DNA from: an uncultured bacterium
GTDB lineage: Bacteria; Bacillota; Clostridia; Oscillospirales; Ruminococcaceae
NCBI GenBank assembly: GCA_934875375.1
Contig: CAKXHL010000010.1
Coordinates: 1 to 64,000, forward strand
Length of the DNA stretch: 64,000 nucleotides
Direction: 5' to 3'
In this document: positions 1 to 9,335 of the stretch, piece by piece
Layout of the letters: the number at the start of each line of letters is the position of its first letter
How positions within the stretch are numbered: position 1 is the first letter of the stretch
Translations under genes and position numbers: made by a program
Notes under the pieces: model-generated
What the model saw: the letters and a program-made list of their open reading frames with translations, nothing else
Told to the model about the DNA's origin: nothing
The model's database searches: none

Positions 1-1098
1 GTCATACGCGCCGAACTCGCGGTTGACCGTTTCGTCGGAGGCGAGCAGATAGCACACCTGAACGTACAGCTTTTCGCCGCGCTTGTCGCATACAAAATCA
101 ATTTCCTTATCGCCTGTTCTGCCGACAGTCACTTCATAACCCCGGCGCAGCAGCTCAAGATAGACGATGTTTTCCAAAATGAGGTTGATGTCCCGCATAT
201 TGCCGCCAAAGACCGCCTCGCGGATGCCGTGATCGGCAATATAGTACTTCTCATTGGAGGCAAGGATCTGTTTGCCCTGCAAATCTTCCCGCTTCACCTG
301 ATAGAACAGGTATGCTTCGCAGCAGTATTTGATATAGTTCAGGATCGTTTCCGGGGCAACGGTGCGCTGCTCATTTTTCAGGAACCTCGCAAGCGAGGTC
401 GCCGAGAAGGTCGTTCCCACATTGGCGATCACATAGGCAATGATCCGATCCAGCAGGTCAACATTCCGGATTTTATTCCGCTTCACGATGTCCTTGAGCT
501 GGACAGAGTTGAATAGATCGTGAAGATATTGCTTGGACGGCGCATCCGCATATCGGAGATTTGCGAGATAGGGCATCCCTCCGGCGAGCAAATACTTTTG
601 GAAACACTGCTGGATGGACGCATCAGGCGCAATCGAACGGTAAAGCTCCATGAACTCCCCAAATGAGAACGGATAGATCACAAACTCCACATAGCGTCCA
701 CCTAAATAGGTCGCAAGCTCACCGGACAGCAGCTTTGCATTGGAGCCGGTGATGTAGATGTCACAGTCCAATGAGACGCGGAAAGAGTTGATGCACTTCT
801 CCCAGTCCTTGACCTCCTGAATCTCATCGAAAAAGAGGTAGACCTTGCCGCCGATTTCCTTGGCGCGTTTGGTGATCTCGTCGTGCAGCGCCTGCGCGGT
901 TTGCAGGTAAGAATAGCTCATATCCTCAAAGTTGATGGCGATAAACTGCGCCGAGCTGACGCCGGACTCCGTGAGTTCCTGCTGGATCAGCTCCAACATG
1001 ACTGACTTTCCGCAGCGGCGAATACCGGTCATGACTTTAATCAGCTCTGTTCCGAGAAAAGGACGGATACGGCTCATATACAGTTCGCGTTTGATCAT
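1..1098 (-). CDS. AAA ATPase with DUF4143-type C-terminus (truncated by window edge)
   Basis: The reading frame is open from an ATG at 1098 to the window edge, giving 366 residues without the C-terminus. A GGAAAGGGG ribosome binding site precedes the ATG. The N-terminus carries a Walker A motif (TGIRRCGKSVMLELI), then a Walker B (VYLFFDEIQEV) and the ITGSNAKLLSGELA segment seen in this family. The C-terminal half, ending in the region around GRTGDKEIDFVC, resembles the DUF4143/nuclease-like domain of this common family of prokaryotic AAA ATPases. The cellular role of these proteins is largely unknown; some are suspected antitoxin-like or mobile-element-borne genes. No partner gene is visible upstream. 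The family assignment is firm, the function is not. Confidence 0.85.
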   Translation of the reverse strand, partial: MIKRELYMSRIRPFLGTELIKVMTGIRRCGKSVMLELIQQELTESGVSSAQFIAINFEDMSYSYLQTAQALHDEITKRAKEIGGKVYLFFDEIQEVKDWEKCINSFRVSLDCDIYITGSNAKLLSGELATYLGGRYVEFVIYPFSFGEFMELYRSIAPDASIQQCFQKYLLAGGMPYLANLRYADAPSKQYLHDLFNSVQLKDIVKRNKIRNVDLLDRIIAYVIANVGTTFSATSLARFLKNEQRTVAPETILNYIKYCCEAYLFYQVKREDLQGKQILASNEKYYIADHGIREAVFGGNMRDINLILENIVYLELLRRGYEVTVGRTGDKEIDFVCDKRGEKLYVQVCYLLASDETVNREFGAYD

Positions 1099-1924
1099 AA
1101 GTCTTTGTCCCCTTTCCATAGCTGGCCACAGTATATCACACTTACGATTGAAACTCAATGAAGAAATTGCAAAAATATAAGTTATATCTGATAAAATGCA
1201 AAATTCGACAAATGATTTCAGATAAGGCTTTGCTATTCAAGCAAAGCCTTGCAAAGGTAAGATTCTACCCTTTATTGGCACACGAAATGCCGTTATCACA
1301 AGGCGGAGTGGCAAGATAGGAAGGAAAGCCAAGCGACGTACTGGCGATATTTTTCTCCATATTCGCCCCGAAATGCAGCAGAAAATGAAACAACCATCGG
1401 CATATCCGTTGAGCGGTTAGGCCGATGGTTGTGCACTTCCCCAGCGATTATGCTCGATTTTTTGTGGGCGGTAGTAGTGTGTCATTTTCGCGTCTGCAAT
1501 CCGATTTTCCATACACCATTTTTACACCATTTCGGCGTGGAGTAGTATGGAATTGCATGAAGTTATATAGTGGCTGTTTGTGCGGAAAACACGCTGAAAT
1601 CAAGAATTATCGGCATTTATGGAGCAATATTGAGATATAGAATCAGGTGAATCGCCCTCAATACCTAATTTCATATTGACGTTTCGTCCTTTCCGAATGC
1701 TGTATTTGATCCGTTTTTTTGGCGGGACACGCCTTTTTCCCAGAAAACCTCTATACAAACGGGCTTTTACAAACTATAATTATACATGGAAAAAGCGGCG
1801 GCAAGAGCGTTTCAGAATATCTGCAAAAGGTTTATAAATTTGTAACCTTTCGCGCTTTTTTTCGGGTATAATGATATTCAGAATGCGGCACACAGGGGTG
1901 CTGCGCTGACAAGGAGGTAAAAAT
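1099..1924. other. Gene-free 0.8 kb with two perfect hairpins
   Basis: No convincing gene. A perfect 11-bp inverted repeat with a 5-nt loop lies at 1224-1250 (AAGGCTTTGCT arms). A second perfect 11-bp inverted repeat (CAACCATCGGC arms) lies at 1391-1431 with a 19-nt loop. Neither is followed by a clear T-run. A 71-codon frame at 1425-1640 lacks a ribosome binding site and familiar features. The stretch may contain decayed sequence; its origin is not recognised. Confidence 0.5.
1826..1872 (+). promoter_or_regulatory. Possible promoter and dyad before the response regulator
   Basis: A TATAAT lies at 1867-1872, about 50 nt before the response regulator start. No good -35 is placed 16-18 nt upstream. 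Instead there is a dyad, AAAGGTT (1826-1832) and AACCTTT (1844-1850), just upstream of the -10, where an activator could bind. This is a tentative call. Confidence 0.35.
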
Positions 1925-2617
1925 ATGGCAATGGGAAAAGTCCTGGTTGCGGACGACGATAAAAATATCTGCGAACTTTTGCGGCTTTATCTGGTAAAAG
2001 AAGGATTTCAGGTTGTCCTGGCCGGCGACGGAGAGGAAGCCCTTGCCCGTTTTTCGGCGGAGAATCCGGATATCATTCTCTTGGACGTGATGATGCCCCG
2101 ATTGGACGGCTGGCAGGTTTGCCGGGAAATTCGCAAAAAATCTGAGTGCCCGATTATTATGATCACTGCCAAGGGCGAGACCTTCGACAAGGTGCTGGGT
2201 TTGGAACTGGGCGCCGACGACTATGTGGTAAAGCCCTTTGAAACCAAGGAGATCGTGGCCCGGATCAAAGCGGTGTTGCGCCGGACCGGAAAAAGCGCGG
2301 CGGAAAACGACGTCAAGGAAGTCAGCTATGACAAGCTGGTGGTCAACATGACCAAGTACGAGCTGAAAGTGGACGGCAAGGTGGTGGATACGCCGCCGAA
2401 GGAGCTGGAATTGTTGTACCATCTGGCCAGCAATCCCAACCGGGTTTACACCCGGGATCAGCTTTTGGACGAGGTGTGGGGATTTGAATATTACGGCGAC
2501 TCCAGAACGGTGGATGTGCATGTCAAGCGCCTGCGCGAAAAGCTGGAGGGCGTTTCGGACAAATGGACGCTCAAAACGGTTTGGGGCGTTGGATATAAGT
2601 TCGAAGTAAAAGAATAG
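1925..2617 (+). CDS. OmpR/PhoB-family response regulator
   Basis: A 230-residue two-component response regulator. The receiver domain (about 5-122) has the acidic pocket D10-D12, the phosphoacceptor D54 in LLDVMMP, T81 and the switch lysine K103 in VVKP. The C-terminal winged-helix domain (about 130-228) has the PPKELELLYHLASNPNRVYT and GDSRTVDVHVKRLREKLE signatures of the OmpR/PhoB class. An AAGGAGG sits 8 nt before the ATG at 1925; a second ATG two codons on is possible. The sensor kinase gene starts about 90 nt downstream, so the two form one operon. The stimulus cannot be read from the sequence. Confidence 0.95.
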   Translation: MAMGKVLVADDDKNICELLRLYLVKEGFQVVLAGDGEEALARFSAENPDIILLDVMMPRLDGWQVCREIRKKSECPIIMITAKGETFDKVLGLELGADDYVVKPFETKEIVARIKAVLRRTGKSAAENDVKEVSYDKLVVNMTKYELKVDGKVVDTPPKELELLYHLASNPNRVYTRDQLLDEVWGFEYYGDSRTVDVHVKRLREKLEGVSDKWTLKTVWGVGYKFEVKE

Positions 2618-2709
2618 CGCTGGCAAGATGACAGAGATTTCCCGCGGCAGTCTGTATGTTTAGGGTGCAGGCTGCCGCGGTTTTCCACTTCGGAAGGATG
2701 GGGTTTTCG

Positions 2710-4167
2710 ATGCAGAAAAATTTATTTATCAAATATTTTACCATCTGTGCCGGAATGATTCTGGCGAGCATTACCGTGCTGGGCGCTTTGCTAATGGGGT
2801 TTGCGTCTCAATATTTCCGCAGCGACAAGTTAAAGGTACTGGACCGTTATGTGAGCCAGGCCACAGCTTTGACACTGACGGACTATCAAAAGAATAATTA
2901 TTTATATATTGACGAAACTACCTTAAACTCGGTTTACTCCGTATTGGCTGACGCCATTGAGGCGACGATTTTTCTTTCTGACACTGAGGGGAAAATCCTG
3001 ATCTGTACGGACACGGAGCCGTTTGCTTCCGGAAAGGATACCGTGCCGGAAAGTATTCTCAAGCAGGCGGCCAGCGGCAGTTATCGGGAAACCGGGCGGC
3101 TGGGAGGCGCGTATCAAAGCAGGAACTACACGGTGGCGCGGCCTATTGGGCTGCCCAACGGGCAGATTTCGGGATTTGTGTTTATATCTGCTTCCGCCAA
3201 CAGTTTGAGCATTTTTTTGGGTCAGCTGCTCAACATGTTTCTGTTAAGTTCTCTGACAATGGTGGTGATCGCTTTTATCGTTATCTACTTTGTGACCGCC
3301 CGCATGGTAAAGCCATTACGGGATATGCTGGCAGCTACGCAGAGTTTTTCCCGGGGTGATTATACCGTTCGGGTACAGGTGAACAGCAGCGATGAAATCG
3401 GGCAGCTGGCGAATGAATTTAACTATATGGCAGAGGCGCTGGCCCGCAACGAGGCGATGAACCGCAGCTTTGTAGCCAATGTTTCCCATGAACTGAAGAC
3501 GCCTATGACCACCATCGGCGGATTTGTAGACGGTATTTTGGACGGGACTATCCCCAAAGAAAAGCATCATCAGTATCTGGCGATTGTATCCGGCGAGGTG
3601 AAAAGGCTGTCCCGCATGGTGCGGTCAATGCTGGATCTGGCCAAGATTGAAGCGGGAGAGATGAAACTCAATCCGGCGGAGTTTGACCTGAACAACATTG
3701 TATGTCAGGTGATTTTTAGCTTTGAGCAGGCCATTGAATCCAAAAACCTGGACATCCTCGGGTTGGATGTGGATAAAATTATGGTCAGCGCTGACCCGGA
3801 TCTGATGCATCAGGTGATTTATAACCTGATCGAGAACGCGGTAAAGTTTGTCAACGAAGGCGGCTATATCGAGGTGAAATACCACAACGATGGTGCGCGT
3901 ACGTTGGTTGCCATCCGCAATTCCGGCACCGGCATCGCGCCGCAGGATCTGCCCAATGTGTTTGAGCGGTTTTACAAGACGGACCGTTCCCGCAGCCAGG
4001 ATAAAACTGGCGTTGGTTTGGGATTATATATTGTGCGGACGGTGATTCAACTGCACGGCGGTGAAATCCACGTTAGCTCCAAAGAAGGGGAATATACGGA
4101 ATTTGCATTCTCCGTTCCCAGCGCCGGAACAAAAAATTCACAAAATTTATTCAGAAAAAACGGATAA
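2710..4167 (+). CDS. Sensor histidine kinase, membrane-bound
   Basis: A 485-residue partner of the preceding response regulator. The ATG at 2710 (MQKNLFIKYF) is chosen over earlier in-frame starts because GGAAGG lies about 12 nt upstream and the first membrane helix follows at once. Order of domains: TM1 (about 8-30), an extracellular sensor region (about 35-165), TM2 (about 170-195), HAMP, a HisKA dimerisation helix with H260 in VSHELKTP, and a HATPase domain with N376 in LIENAVKF, a G1 box around GTGIAP and a G2 box GVGLGLYIV. The layout matches PhoR/ResE/WalK-like kinases, but the extracellular domain gives no ligand. HtrA follows, suggesting, by inference only, a cell-envelope stress role. 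Confidence 0.93.
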   Translation: MQKNLFIKYFTICAGMILASITVLGALLMGFASQYFRSDKLKVLDRYVSQATALTLTDYQKNNYLYIDETTLNSVYSVLADAIEATIFLSDTEGKILICTDTEPFASGKDTVPESILKQAASGSYRETGRLGGAYQSRNYTVARPIGLPNGQISGFVFISASANSLSIFLGQLLNMFLLSSLTMVVIAFIVIYFVTARMVKPLRDMLAATQSFSRGDYTVRVQVNSSDEIGQLANEFNYMAEALARNEAMNRSFVANVSHELKTPMTTIGGFVDGILDGTIPKEKHHQYLAIVSGEVKRLSRMVRSMLDLAKIEAGEMKLNPAEFDLNNIVCQVIFSFEQAIESKNLDILGLDVDKIMVSADPDLMHQVIYNLIENAVKFVNEGGYIEVKYHNDGARTLVAIRNSGTGIAPQDLPNVFERFYKTDRSRSQDKTGVGLGLYIVRTVIQLHGGEIHVSSKEGEYTEFAFSVPSAGTKNSQNLFRKNG

Positions 4168-4217
4168 TTCCTCAAGTTTTTTAAAGAGTCCGTTACGCAA
4201 TGGACATATTTCTCTTT

Positions 4218-4223
4218 TATAAT
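4218..4223 (+). promoter_or_regulatory. -10 element of the htrA promoter
   Basis: TATAAT at 4218-4223, about 75 nt before the protease start. The -35 region (4195-4200, ACGCAA) is weak, so an activator, possibly the adjacent response regulator, may be needed. Confidence 0.4.
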
Positions 4224-4297
4224 AAAGCCAGTTTAAAAAAGCAGCGGCGGATTTTTGAGATCCAAGGCTTTTGCAGGATAACAAGGAGGAACAGAGC

Positions 4298-5818
4298 ATG
4301 AATGACATGGAAAATAAAGACATGGGCGGCTCTTTGGAAAATAACATCCCGGCGGAGAAAACCGATGCGGAAAAACCAGCGGAGAACAAGACTCCGGGCG
4401 AACAGGCTTATCAGTATCAGCCGCCTGTAAACCGGCAAACTCCACCCTACGGCGGATACTCTTTTGGCCAGCATCCGGCGCCGGGAGCGGCACAGACCCC
4501 GCCTCCCCATACGCCCCCGCCTGCGGATCAATGGAGTTTTCCGGAGTACGGCACGCCGGCTCAAAAGCCGGAAAACAAGAAAAAAGGAAAAGGACTCAAA
4601 GTTTTCGCCGGGATCATCGGCGCATTGCTAGGAGTTACCTTGTTGAGCTTTGCCGTGTTTGGCATTTACAGCCTGGTGGCACCGCAGCAAAACGTGGTGG
4701 ACCCGCCGGCGCAGTCCCAGAGCAAAGGCGATCTGCCCGCGAACGAGAATGTCCCCGAGCTTGAAACCAACAGTAAACCGTCGGATAACACGGTATCGAC
4801 CGACGGGACGCTGACAACGGCGCAGATTAACGAAAAGGTCGCTCCATCTGTGGTTGGTATTGTGCAATATCAATCCAACTACTTTGAACCTACCGGCGAA
4901 GGGTCCGGCATCATCCTGTCGGAAGACGGATACATTGCCACCAACGCCCATGTCATTGAGAATGCGGACAGCTTGGAGGTGGTTCTCAGCGACGGTACTA
5001 CTTATAAAGGGACCGTTGTCGGCTACGACAGCAAAACGGATTTGGCAGTGATTAAAATTGACGCATCCGGACTGACTCCGGCGGAGCTGGGGGTTTCCGG
5101 CGAACTGAAGGTCGGCGAAAAAGCCATCGCCATCGGCAATCCCGGCGGCCTGATTTATGCGGGATCAGTTTCTGAGGGGATTATTTCCGGGTTGAACCGT
5201 TCCCTGCGTGCGGCGAACGACGGTTATACCATGAATTTTATTCAGACGGATGCGGCTATCAGCCCTGGTAACTCCGGCGGCGCGCTGGTAAATGAATTCG
5301 GCCAGGTGGTGGGAATCAATTCCCAGAAGCTTTCCGCCAACGGATATGAGGGCATCGGATTTGCCATCCCCATTGATGAGGCACTGCCGATTCTCAAGGA
5401 TTTGATGAGCTACGGGCGGGTGACCGGACGAGTCAAACTGGGAATTTCCGCTTATGCAGTGAACGAATATGTGGCCAGTGTCAACGGAATCCCCAGCGGC
5501 ATTCTGATCGACAGCATTGATTCCGATTCCACTTTGCTGGCTGCCGGCGTACAGGCGGGCGATATCATCACCCAGGTAGAGGGGACGGCGGTCAACAGCT
5601 TTACCGCATTGTCTGACCTGTTGCGCGATTATGCGCCCGGCGATCAGGTTGCGCTGACGATTTTCCGGGCTAATCAGTCCTACGGAAGTTCCCGTTACGG
5701 ATATTCTTATGGCGGCCAGACCATACAGGGGAGTACTTTTGAAGTAACGGTTACGCTGATGGAAGATACAGGGGCGGCTGCCTCTGCTGAGTTGCAGAAC
5801 AACAGCACCCAAGGATAA
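4298..5818 (+). CDS. htrA: HtrA/DegP-type membrane-anchored serine protease
   Basis: A 506-residue trypsin-like protease with a PDZ domain. The ATG at 4298 follows AAGGAGG. The N-terminal 100 residues are cytoplasmic, Pro/Asn/Glu-rich and low in complexity; a single membrane helix follows (about 101-127), placing the protease outside the cell. The catalytic triad is visible: H218 in TNAHVIENAD, D248 in KTDLAVIKI and S326 in SPGNSGGAL. A PDZ domain covers about 390-480. HtrA proteases degrade or refold damaged exported proteins and are often under two-component control, which fits the regulator and kinase genes directly upstream. A strong terminator follows. Confidence 0.95.
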   Translation: MNDMENKDMGGSLENNIPAEKTDAEKPAENKTPGEQAYQYQPPVNRQTPPYGGYSFGQHPAPGAAQTPPPHTPPPADQWSFPEYGTPAQKPENKKKGKGLKVFAGIIGALLGVTLLSFAVFGIYSLVAPQQNVVDPPAQSQSKGDLPANENVPELETNSKPSDNTVSTDGTLTTAQINEKVAPSVVGIVQYQSNYFEPTGEGSGIILSEDGYIATNAHVIENADSLEVVLSDGTTYKGTVVGYDSKTDLAVIKIDASGLTPAELGVSGELKVGEKAIAIGNPGGLIYAGSVSEGIISGLNRSLRAANDGYTMNFIQTDAAISPGNSGGALVNEFGQVVGINSQKLSANGYEGIGFAIPIDEALPILKDLMSYGRVTGRVKLGISAYAVNEYVASVNGIPSGILIDSIDSDSTLLAAGVQAGDIITQVEGTAVNSFTALSDLLRDYAPGDQVALTIFRANQSYGSSRYGYSYGGQTIQGSTFEVTVTLMEDTGAAASAELQNNSTQG

Positions 5819-5861
5819 TCAAATCTTTTTGCATCCGGCCTTTTGTGCTGGTGTCCGTAAA

Positions 5862-5903
5862 ATAGAAAAAGCCAAGCTGCAAAATGCAGCTTGGCTTTTC
5901 TAT
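5862..5903 (+). terminator. Hairpin terminator after htrA
   Basis: A long stem with arms AGCCAAGCTGCA / TGCAGCTTGGCT, extended by A-rich and T-rich flanks so that it can act in both directions. It separates htrA from the convergent HTH gene. Confidence 0.85.
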
Positions 5904-5974
5904 TGTTCGCTCTACATAACAGTTGCCGGTCCGGTATGGTGTGCTTTTAAGATTTTTAGATAAATCCTGATGGT

Positions 5975-6739
5975 TTATCTTTTTTTGTAAATGATAAGCT
6001 CTGGATCTGCACCATTTTCCTCGTAAGTACAGACAAGCAGAAACTCCATATTAGCAACAAGACCATAGCATCGGTCACCGCCGAACTCGCACGGAAGCTG
6101 ATTACTAAGATAAGCGGCCCCATCATCTAAGAACTTCGCAATCTTTCCATTTGGAAGTCTGTATTCAAGATTGACAAAATTACCAACCAATGCATTAAGG
6201 CTTTCGACCTTCGGCATTCCTTCAATATGTAATTCATTGAATTCATCAATAATCTGTTTCTTGAACCCTTCGAAATTTTCTTTGCCGCCAAGGGAGGCAT
6301 ACCGTTTCCAGTAATCAAGCTTCGGAAGCATATCCTTCATATATGCCCTCACCTGCTCGGATGTGAAATGTTCATTGACCATATGATTGGCACAAAAGTC
6401 AATTAAGTCATCCATATTATCGTAAGTGTATTCGCCATCGGCATAACACCATTTACAGTATTCTTCATTGAGTCCACCATCTGCTTCTCTGCTGATGTTG
6501 GAATCCTCCAACGGCATTCCGCAGCATTGGCAGATCAGTTGCCGGGGAGAGCCCAGAAGCGTGTTGATGGAAACATCAAACAGTTTTGATAAAAGCTTCA
6601 GGGCTTCAGTGCTCGGGGTTGTTTCACCCGTTTCCCAACGGGAAACGGCCTGCCGGGTGACATATACTTTTTCAGCAAGTTCATCCTGTGATAAACCGTT
6701 TTTTGTTCTAAGTTCCAGTATAATATCTTTGGTATCCAT
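5975..6739 (-). CDS. Xre-type HTH regulator fused to a zinc-ribbon domain
   Basis: 254 residues. Residues 1-63 are a classic Xre/Cro helix-turn-helix (LSQDELAEKVYVTRQAVSRW). Then comes a four-Cys zinc-ribbon segment (CQCCGMPLED and CKWCYADG) followed by about 140 residues resembling a clostridial family found after such ribbons (IDFCANHM, RLPNGKIAKFLDDGAAYL). The ATG at 6739 follows AGGTGATG. Proteins with this zinc ribbon also occur without the HTH, so this is a regulator fused to what may be a metal- or ligand-sensing module. No target genes are evident. It points toward htrA and away from the AEC permease gene. Confidence 0.85.
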   Translation of the reverse strand: MDTKDIILELRTKNGLSQDELAEKVYVTRQAVSRWETGETTPSTEALKLLSKLFDVSINTLLGSPRQLICQCCGMPLEDSNISREADGGLNEEYCKWCYADGEYTYDNMDDLIDFCANHMVNEHFTSEQVRAYMKDMLPKLDYWKRYASLGGKENFEGFKKQIIDEFNELHIEGMPKVESLNALVGNFVNLEYRLPNGKIAKFLDDGAAYLSNQLPCEFGGDRCYGLVANMEFLLVCTYEENGADPELIIYKKR

Positions 6740-6950
6740 TCATCATCACCTCGAAAAAATTGTATCACCTAGCGGCATGCAAAACAAGCAACGAGCTGTT
6801 GCTGTCGGTTATGCAAATCGCGATTTGCCGAATTGGTATGACGAATAAACCATAGATTAGCTGGATACACAAGAAAAGGTGCAACAAGTTGACTACTGTG
6901 ACTGTAAAACTGTTTTATGTGCCCTTTTGTGCCGGGCGCTTTTCTTTTGA

Positions 6951-6979
6951 TTGCAAATCATCCTTATTTCCGGTAAAAT
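6951..6979 (+). promoter_or_regulatory. Promoter of the AEC permease gene
   Basis: TTGCAA (6951-6956) and TAAAAT (6974-6979) with a 17-nt spacer, 65 nt before the permease start. The rest of the roughly 300-bp gap between 6740 and 7044 shows nothing else I recognise. Confidence 0.55.
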
Positions 6980-7044
6980 AAAAAAAGCAGGATGGGCTGC
7001 AATTCTTTTTTGGGTGCCGGGAACGGCTTTGGGAGGTGCGGTTT

Positions 7045-7983
7045 ATGTTCGCCATCGTATTCCAGCAGGTGTTTATCATGTTTTTGTTGATGCTGATTGG
7101 CTTTGTCTATGCAAAGGCCACCGGCATGCAGAAAGCAGAATGCAATCGCATCTGCAATATCCTTTTGATGATTGTCACGCCTTGTTTGCTTTTGAGCAAC
7201 CTGCAGCGGCCGTTTCAGCAGGAAATTGTCAAAGAACTGCTCTTTTCTCTGGGACTTGCTGTTGTATCCTCACTTTTTGCCATTTTGGCGGCCCGTTTTC
7301 TCTTCCTTCCGCGGGGGCAGCAGGAAAATAAGCGGATTGAACGGTATGCAGCCAGCTTTGGCAACGTGGGCTTTATTGGGATTCCGTTGGTAACCGGCAT
7401 TTTCGGCGCCCAATACGCAGTGTTTGCCGTTGTGTTTGTGGTGGTGTTTCACGTGCTTTCCTGGACCGTTGGCGTAGGAATGCTGAAAGGATCTTTTCGG
7501 GAAATGTCCTGGAAAGAAGCGCTGTTGAATCCGGGGATACTCAGCGCTCTGGTAGCGGTGCCGTTGTTTGTGATGAACATTACGCTGCCTTCCTCTTTGG
7601 GGGCGGTAGTCGGGTACCTTTCTTCTTTGAACACGCCGCTGGCTATGCTGGTATGCGGATTCTTTATTGCGGGGGTGGATTGGAACCGGTTTCGGGAAAA
7701 AGGGGTGCTGTACGCCTCTCTGACCCGGCTGGTATGGATTCCGCTTTTGACCATGCTGCTGTATTGGGTATTGGGACTGCACCGCTGGATAGATGACGGC
7801 GTTACGCTGGTGCTGGTGAATCTGATTGCCGGGGCCTGTCCGGCGGCTATTGCCACCAGCATGATGTCGGCCCGGTACGGCCTGGATGGGGAATATGCAT
7901 CGGTCATCGTGGCGGTAACGACGGTGGGATGCCTTGTCACGGTGCCGCTGATCGCCATGTTGGGTCAGATGATTTTTGTATAG
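7045..7983 (+). CDS. AEC (auxin efflux carrier) family permease
   Basis: A 312-residue, very hydrophobic protein with about ten membrane helices in two halves, typical of the AEC family, which exports or imports organic acids such as malate or malonate. The N-terminal LLMLIGFVYAK segment and the central NVGFIGIPLV motif are family hallmarks. I start it at the ATG at 7045, because GGGAGG (7031-7036) is 8 nt upstream and an in-frame GTG at 7036 would overlap that site. It is single and has no metabolic partner gene, so the substrate is unknown. Confidence 0.88.
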   Translation: MFAIVFQQVFIMFLLMLIGFVYAKATGMQKAECNRICNILLMIVTPCLLLSNLQRPFQQEIVKELLFSLGLAVVSSLFAILAARFLFLPRGQQENKRIERYAASFGNVGFIGIPLVTGIFGAQYAVFAVVFVVVFHVLSWTVGVGMLKGSFREMSWKEALLNPGILSALVAVPLFVMNITLPSSLGAVVGYLSSLNTPLAMLVCGFFIAGVDWNRFREKGVLYASLTRLVWIPLLTMLLYWVLGLHRWIDDGVTLVLVNLIAGACPAAIATSMMSARYGLDGEYASVIVAVTTVGCLVTVPLIAMLGQMIFV

Positions 7984-8011
7984 CGGGTAGAAAAACACGA
8001 AAACAAAATGA

Positions 8012-8050
8012 AAAGAGGGGGACCTTCGGGTAGAAGGCCTCCCTTTTTTG
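8012..8050 (+). terminator. Terminator after the AEC permease gene
   Basis: An imperfect GC-rich stem (AGGGGGACCTTC with GAAGGCCTCCCT) followed by six T residues. Confidence 0.7.
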
Positions 8051-8272
8051 ATACATGTACCGGTCCGAAAGTCCCGCAGGGCCAGCGCGCCCCAAACTGA
8101 CAAGGCAAGGAAATTTCGAAAAAAGCCGCTGTTTTCGGCTGCAAGGAGAAATGCTTGCCAGGCGGTTTTCCACGGCGTTTTCATTTCGGACAAAGGTTCG
8201 AAATGAGAGAGGATGCGGAGCGAATCAAGAGCATCTGTCCCGGATTTTTGGGGGAAAACAGGGCGGAAGAGG
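8051..8272. other. Gene-free spacer between convergent genes
   Basis: About 220 bp between the AEC permease terminator and the galE stop. It contains a short perfect inverted repeat (TCATTTCG / CGAAATGA, near 8188-8210). No gene is supported; frames running through here into galE are antisense shadows. Confidence 0.5.
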
Positions 8273-9280
8273 TTATTTTGTGCTATAGCGGTTTTGGGCA
8301 AAATGCCAGCTGTCGGCGCACATCTCATCAATGCCGCGTTTGGCTTCCCAGCCGAACAGAAGGCGGGCTTTTTCGGTGTCGGCATAGCAGGTGGCAATGT
8401 CGCCGGGGCGGCGGGGCGCGATCCGATAGGGCAGCTGGCGCCCGCAGGCCCTGGAATAAGCGGATACGATTTCCAGCACGCTGCTGCCCTGCCCAGTACC
8501 GAGGTTAACGGCCTCTACCCCTGTATTTTCCAGCACATATTTGACTGCGGCCAAATGCCCCAGCGCCAGATCCACCACATGGATATAATCCCGGACGCCG
8601 GTACCGTCGGGCGTATCATAATCGTTGCCGTACACCACCACTTCCGGCCGCAGCCCCGCCGCCACCTGAGACACATAGGGCAGCAGATTGTTGGGAATCC
8701 CGTTGGGATCCTCGCCCAAAAGCCCGCTGGGATGGGCGCCGATCGGATTGAAATACCGCAGGAGGCTAACGCTCCAGCGGGGGTCTGACGCTGCTAAATC
8801 GGTCAGAATCTGTTCGATCATGACTTTGGTATAGCCGTAAGGATTGGTTGCGGAGGTTGGCATTCCCTCTTTGAAGGGGACCGGGTTGTTCATGCCGTAA
8901 ACCGTAGCGGAGGAGGAGAAAACAATGCGGCGGCATCCGGCCTCCTGCATGACCTGGCAGAGGACAAAAGTACTGCCAAGGTTATTTTCATAGTATTCCA
9001 GCGGTTTGTGCACCGACTCGGGCACCGCTTTTAGTCCGGCGAAATGGATGACCGCATCAATGGAATGCTCGGCAAAAATTTTTCGCATACCGGCCTTGTC
9101 CCGCAGATCGGTTTCATAAAAGGCAACCGGCTTTCCAGCGATTTTCTGGATGTTTTCCACCGCCTCCGGTTTGGCGTTGCTGAGATTGTCTGCAATGACG
9201 ACTTCATATCCCGCGTCCAGCAATTCGACGCAGGTGTGGCTGCCGATAAAACCGGCACCGCCGGTAACAAGTATTTTCAT
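8273..9280 (-). CDS. galE: UDP-glucose 4-epimerase
   Basis: A 335-residue short-chain dehydrogenase/reductase that interconverts UDP-galactose and UDP-glucose in the Leloir pathway. The Rossmann motif GGAGFIGSH is at the N-terminus. The catalytic pair Y148-x3-K152 is in NPYGYTK, with the serine/threonine SSSATVYG upstream. The substrate-binding RYFNPIGAHPSG and DYIHVVDLA motifs are present. Length is usual for the family (about 330-340). GAAAGGA precedes the ATG. It lies 73 nt downstream of galK on the same strand, so the two form a galactose-use operon. galT is not in the window. Confidence 0.96.
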   Translation of the reverse strand: MKILVTGGAGFIGSHTCVELLDAGYEVVIADNLSNAKPEAVENIQKIAGKPVAFYETDLRDKAGMRKIFAEHSIDAVIHFAGLKAVPESVHKPLEYYENNLGSTFVLCQVMQEAGCRRIVFSSSATVYGMNNPVPFKEGMPTSATNPYGYTKVMIEQILTDLAASDPRWSVSLLRYFNPIGAHPSGLLGEDPNGIPNNLLPYVSQVAAGLRPEVVVYGNDYDTPDGTGVRDYIHVVDLALGHLAAVKYVLENTGVEAVNLGTGQGSSVLEIVSAYSRACGRQLPYRIAPRRPGDIATCYADTEKARLLFGWEAKRGIDEMCADSWHFAQNRYSTK

Positions 9281-9335
9281 CAGAAAAATCCTTTCTTTTT
9301 CACAAATTCTTTTTGAATGATTAACCTTTCGCCGC

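Noticed and set aside
1425..1640. 71-codon frame in the first gap
   Set aside because: No ribosome binding site, overlaps a hairpin arm, no family features.
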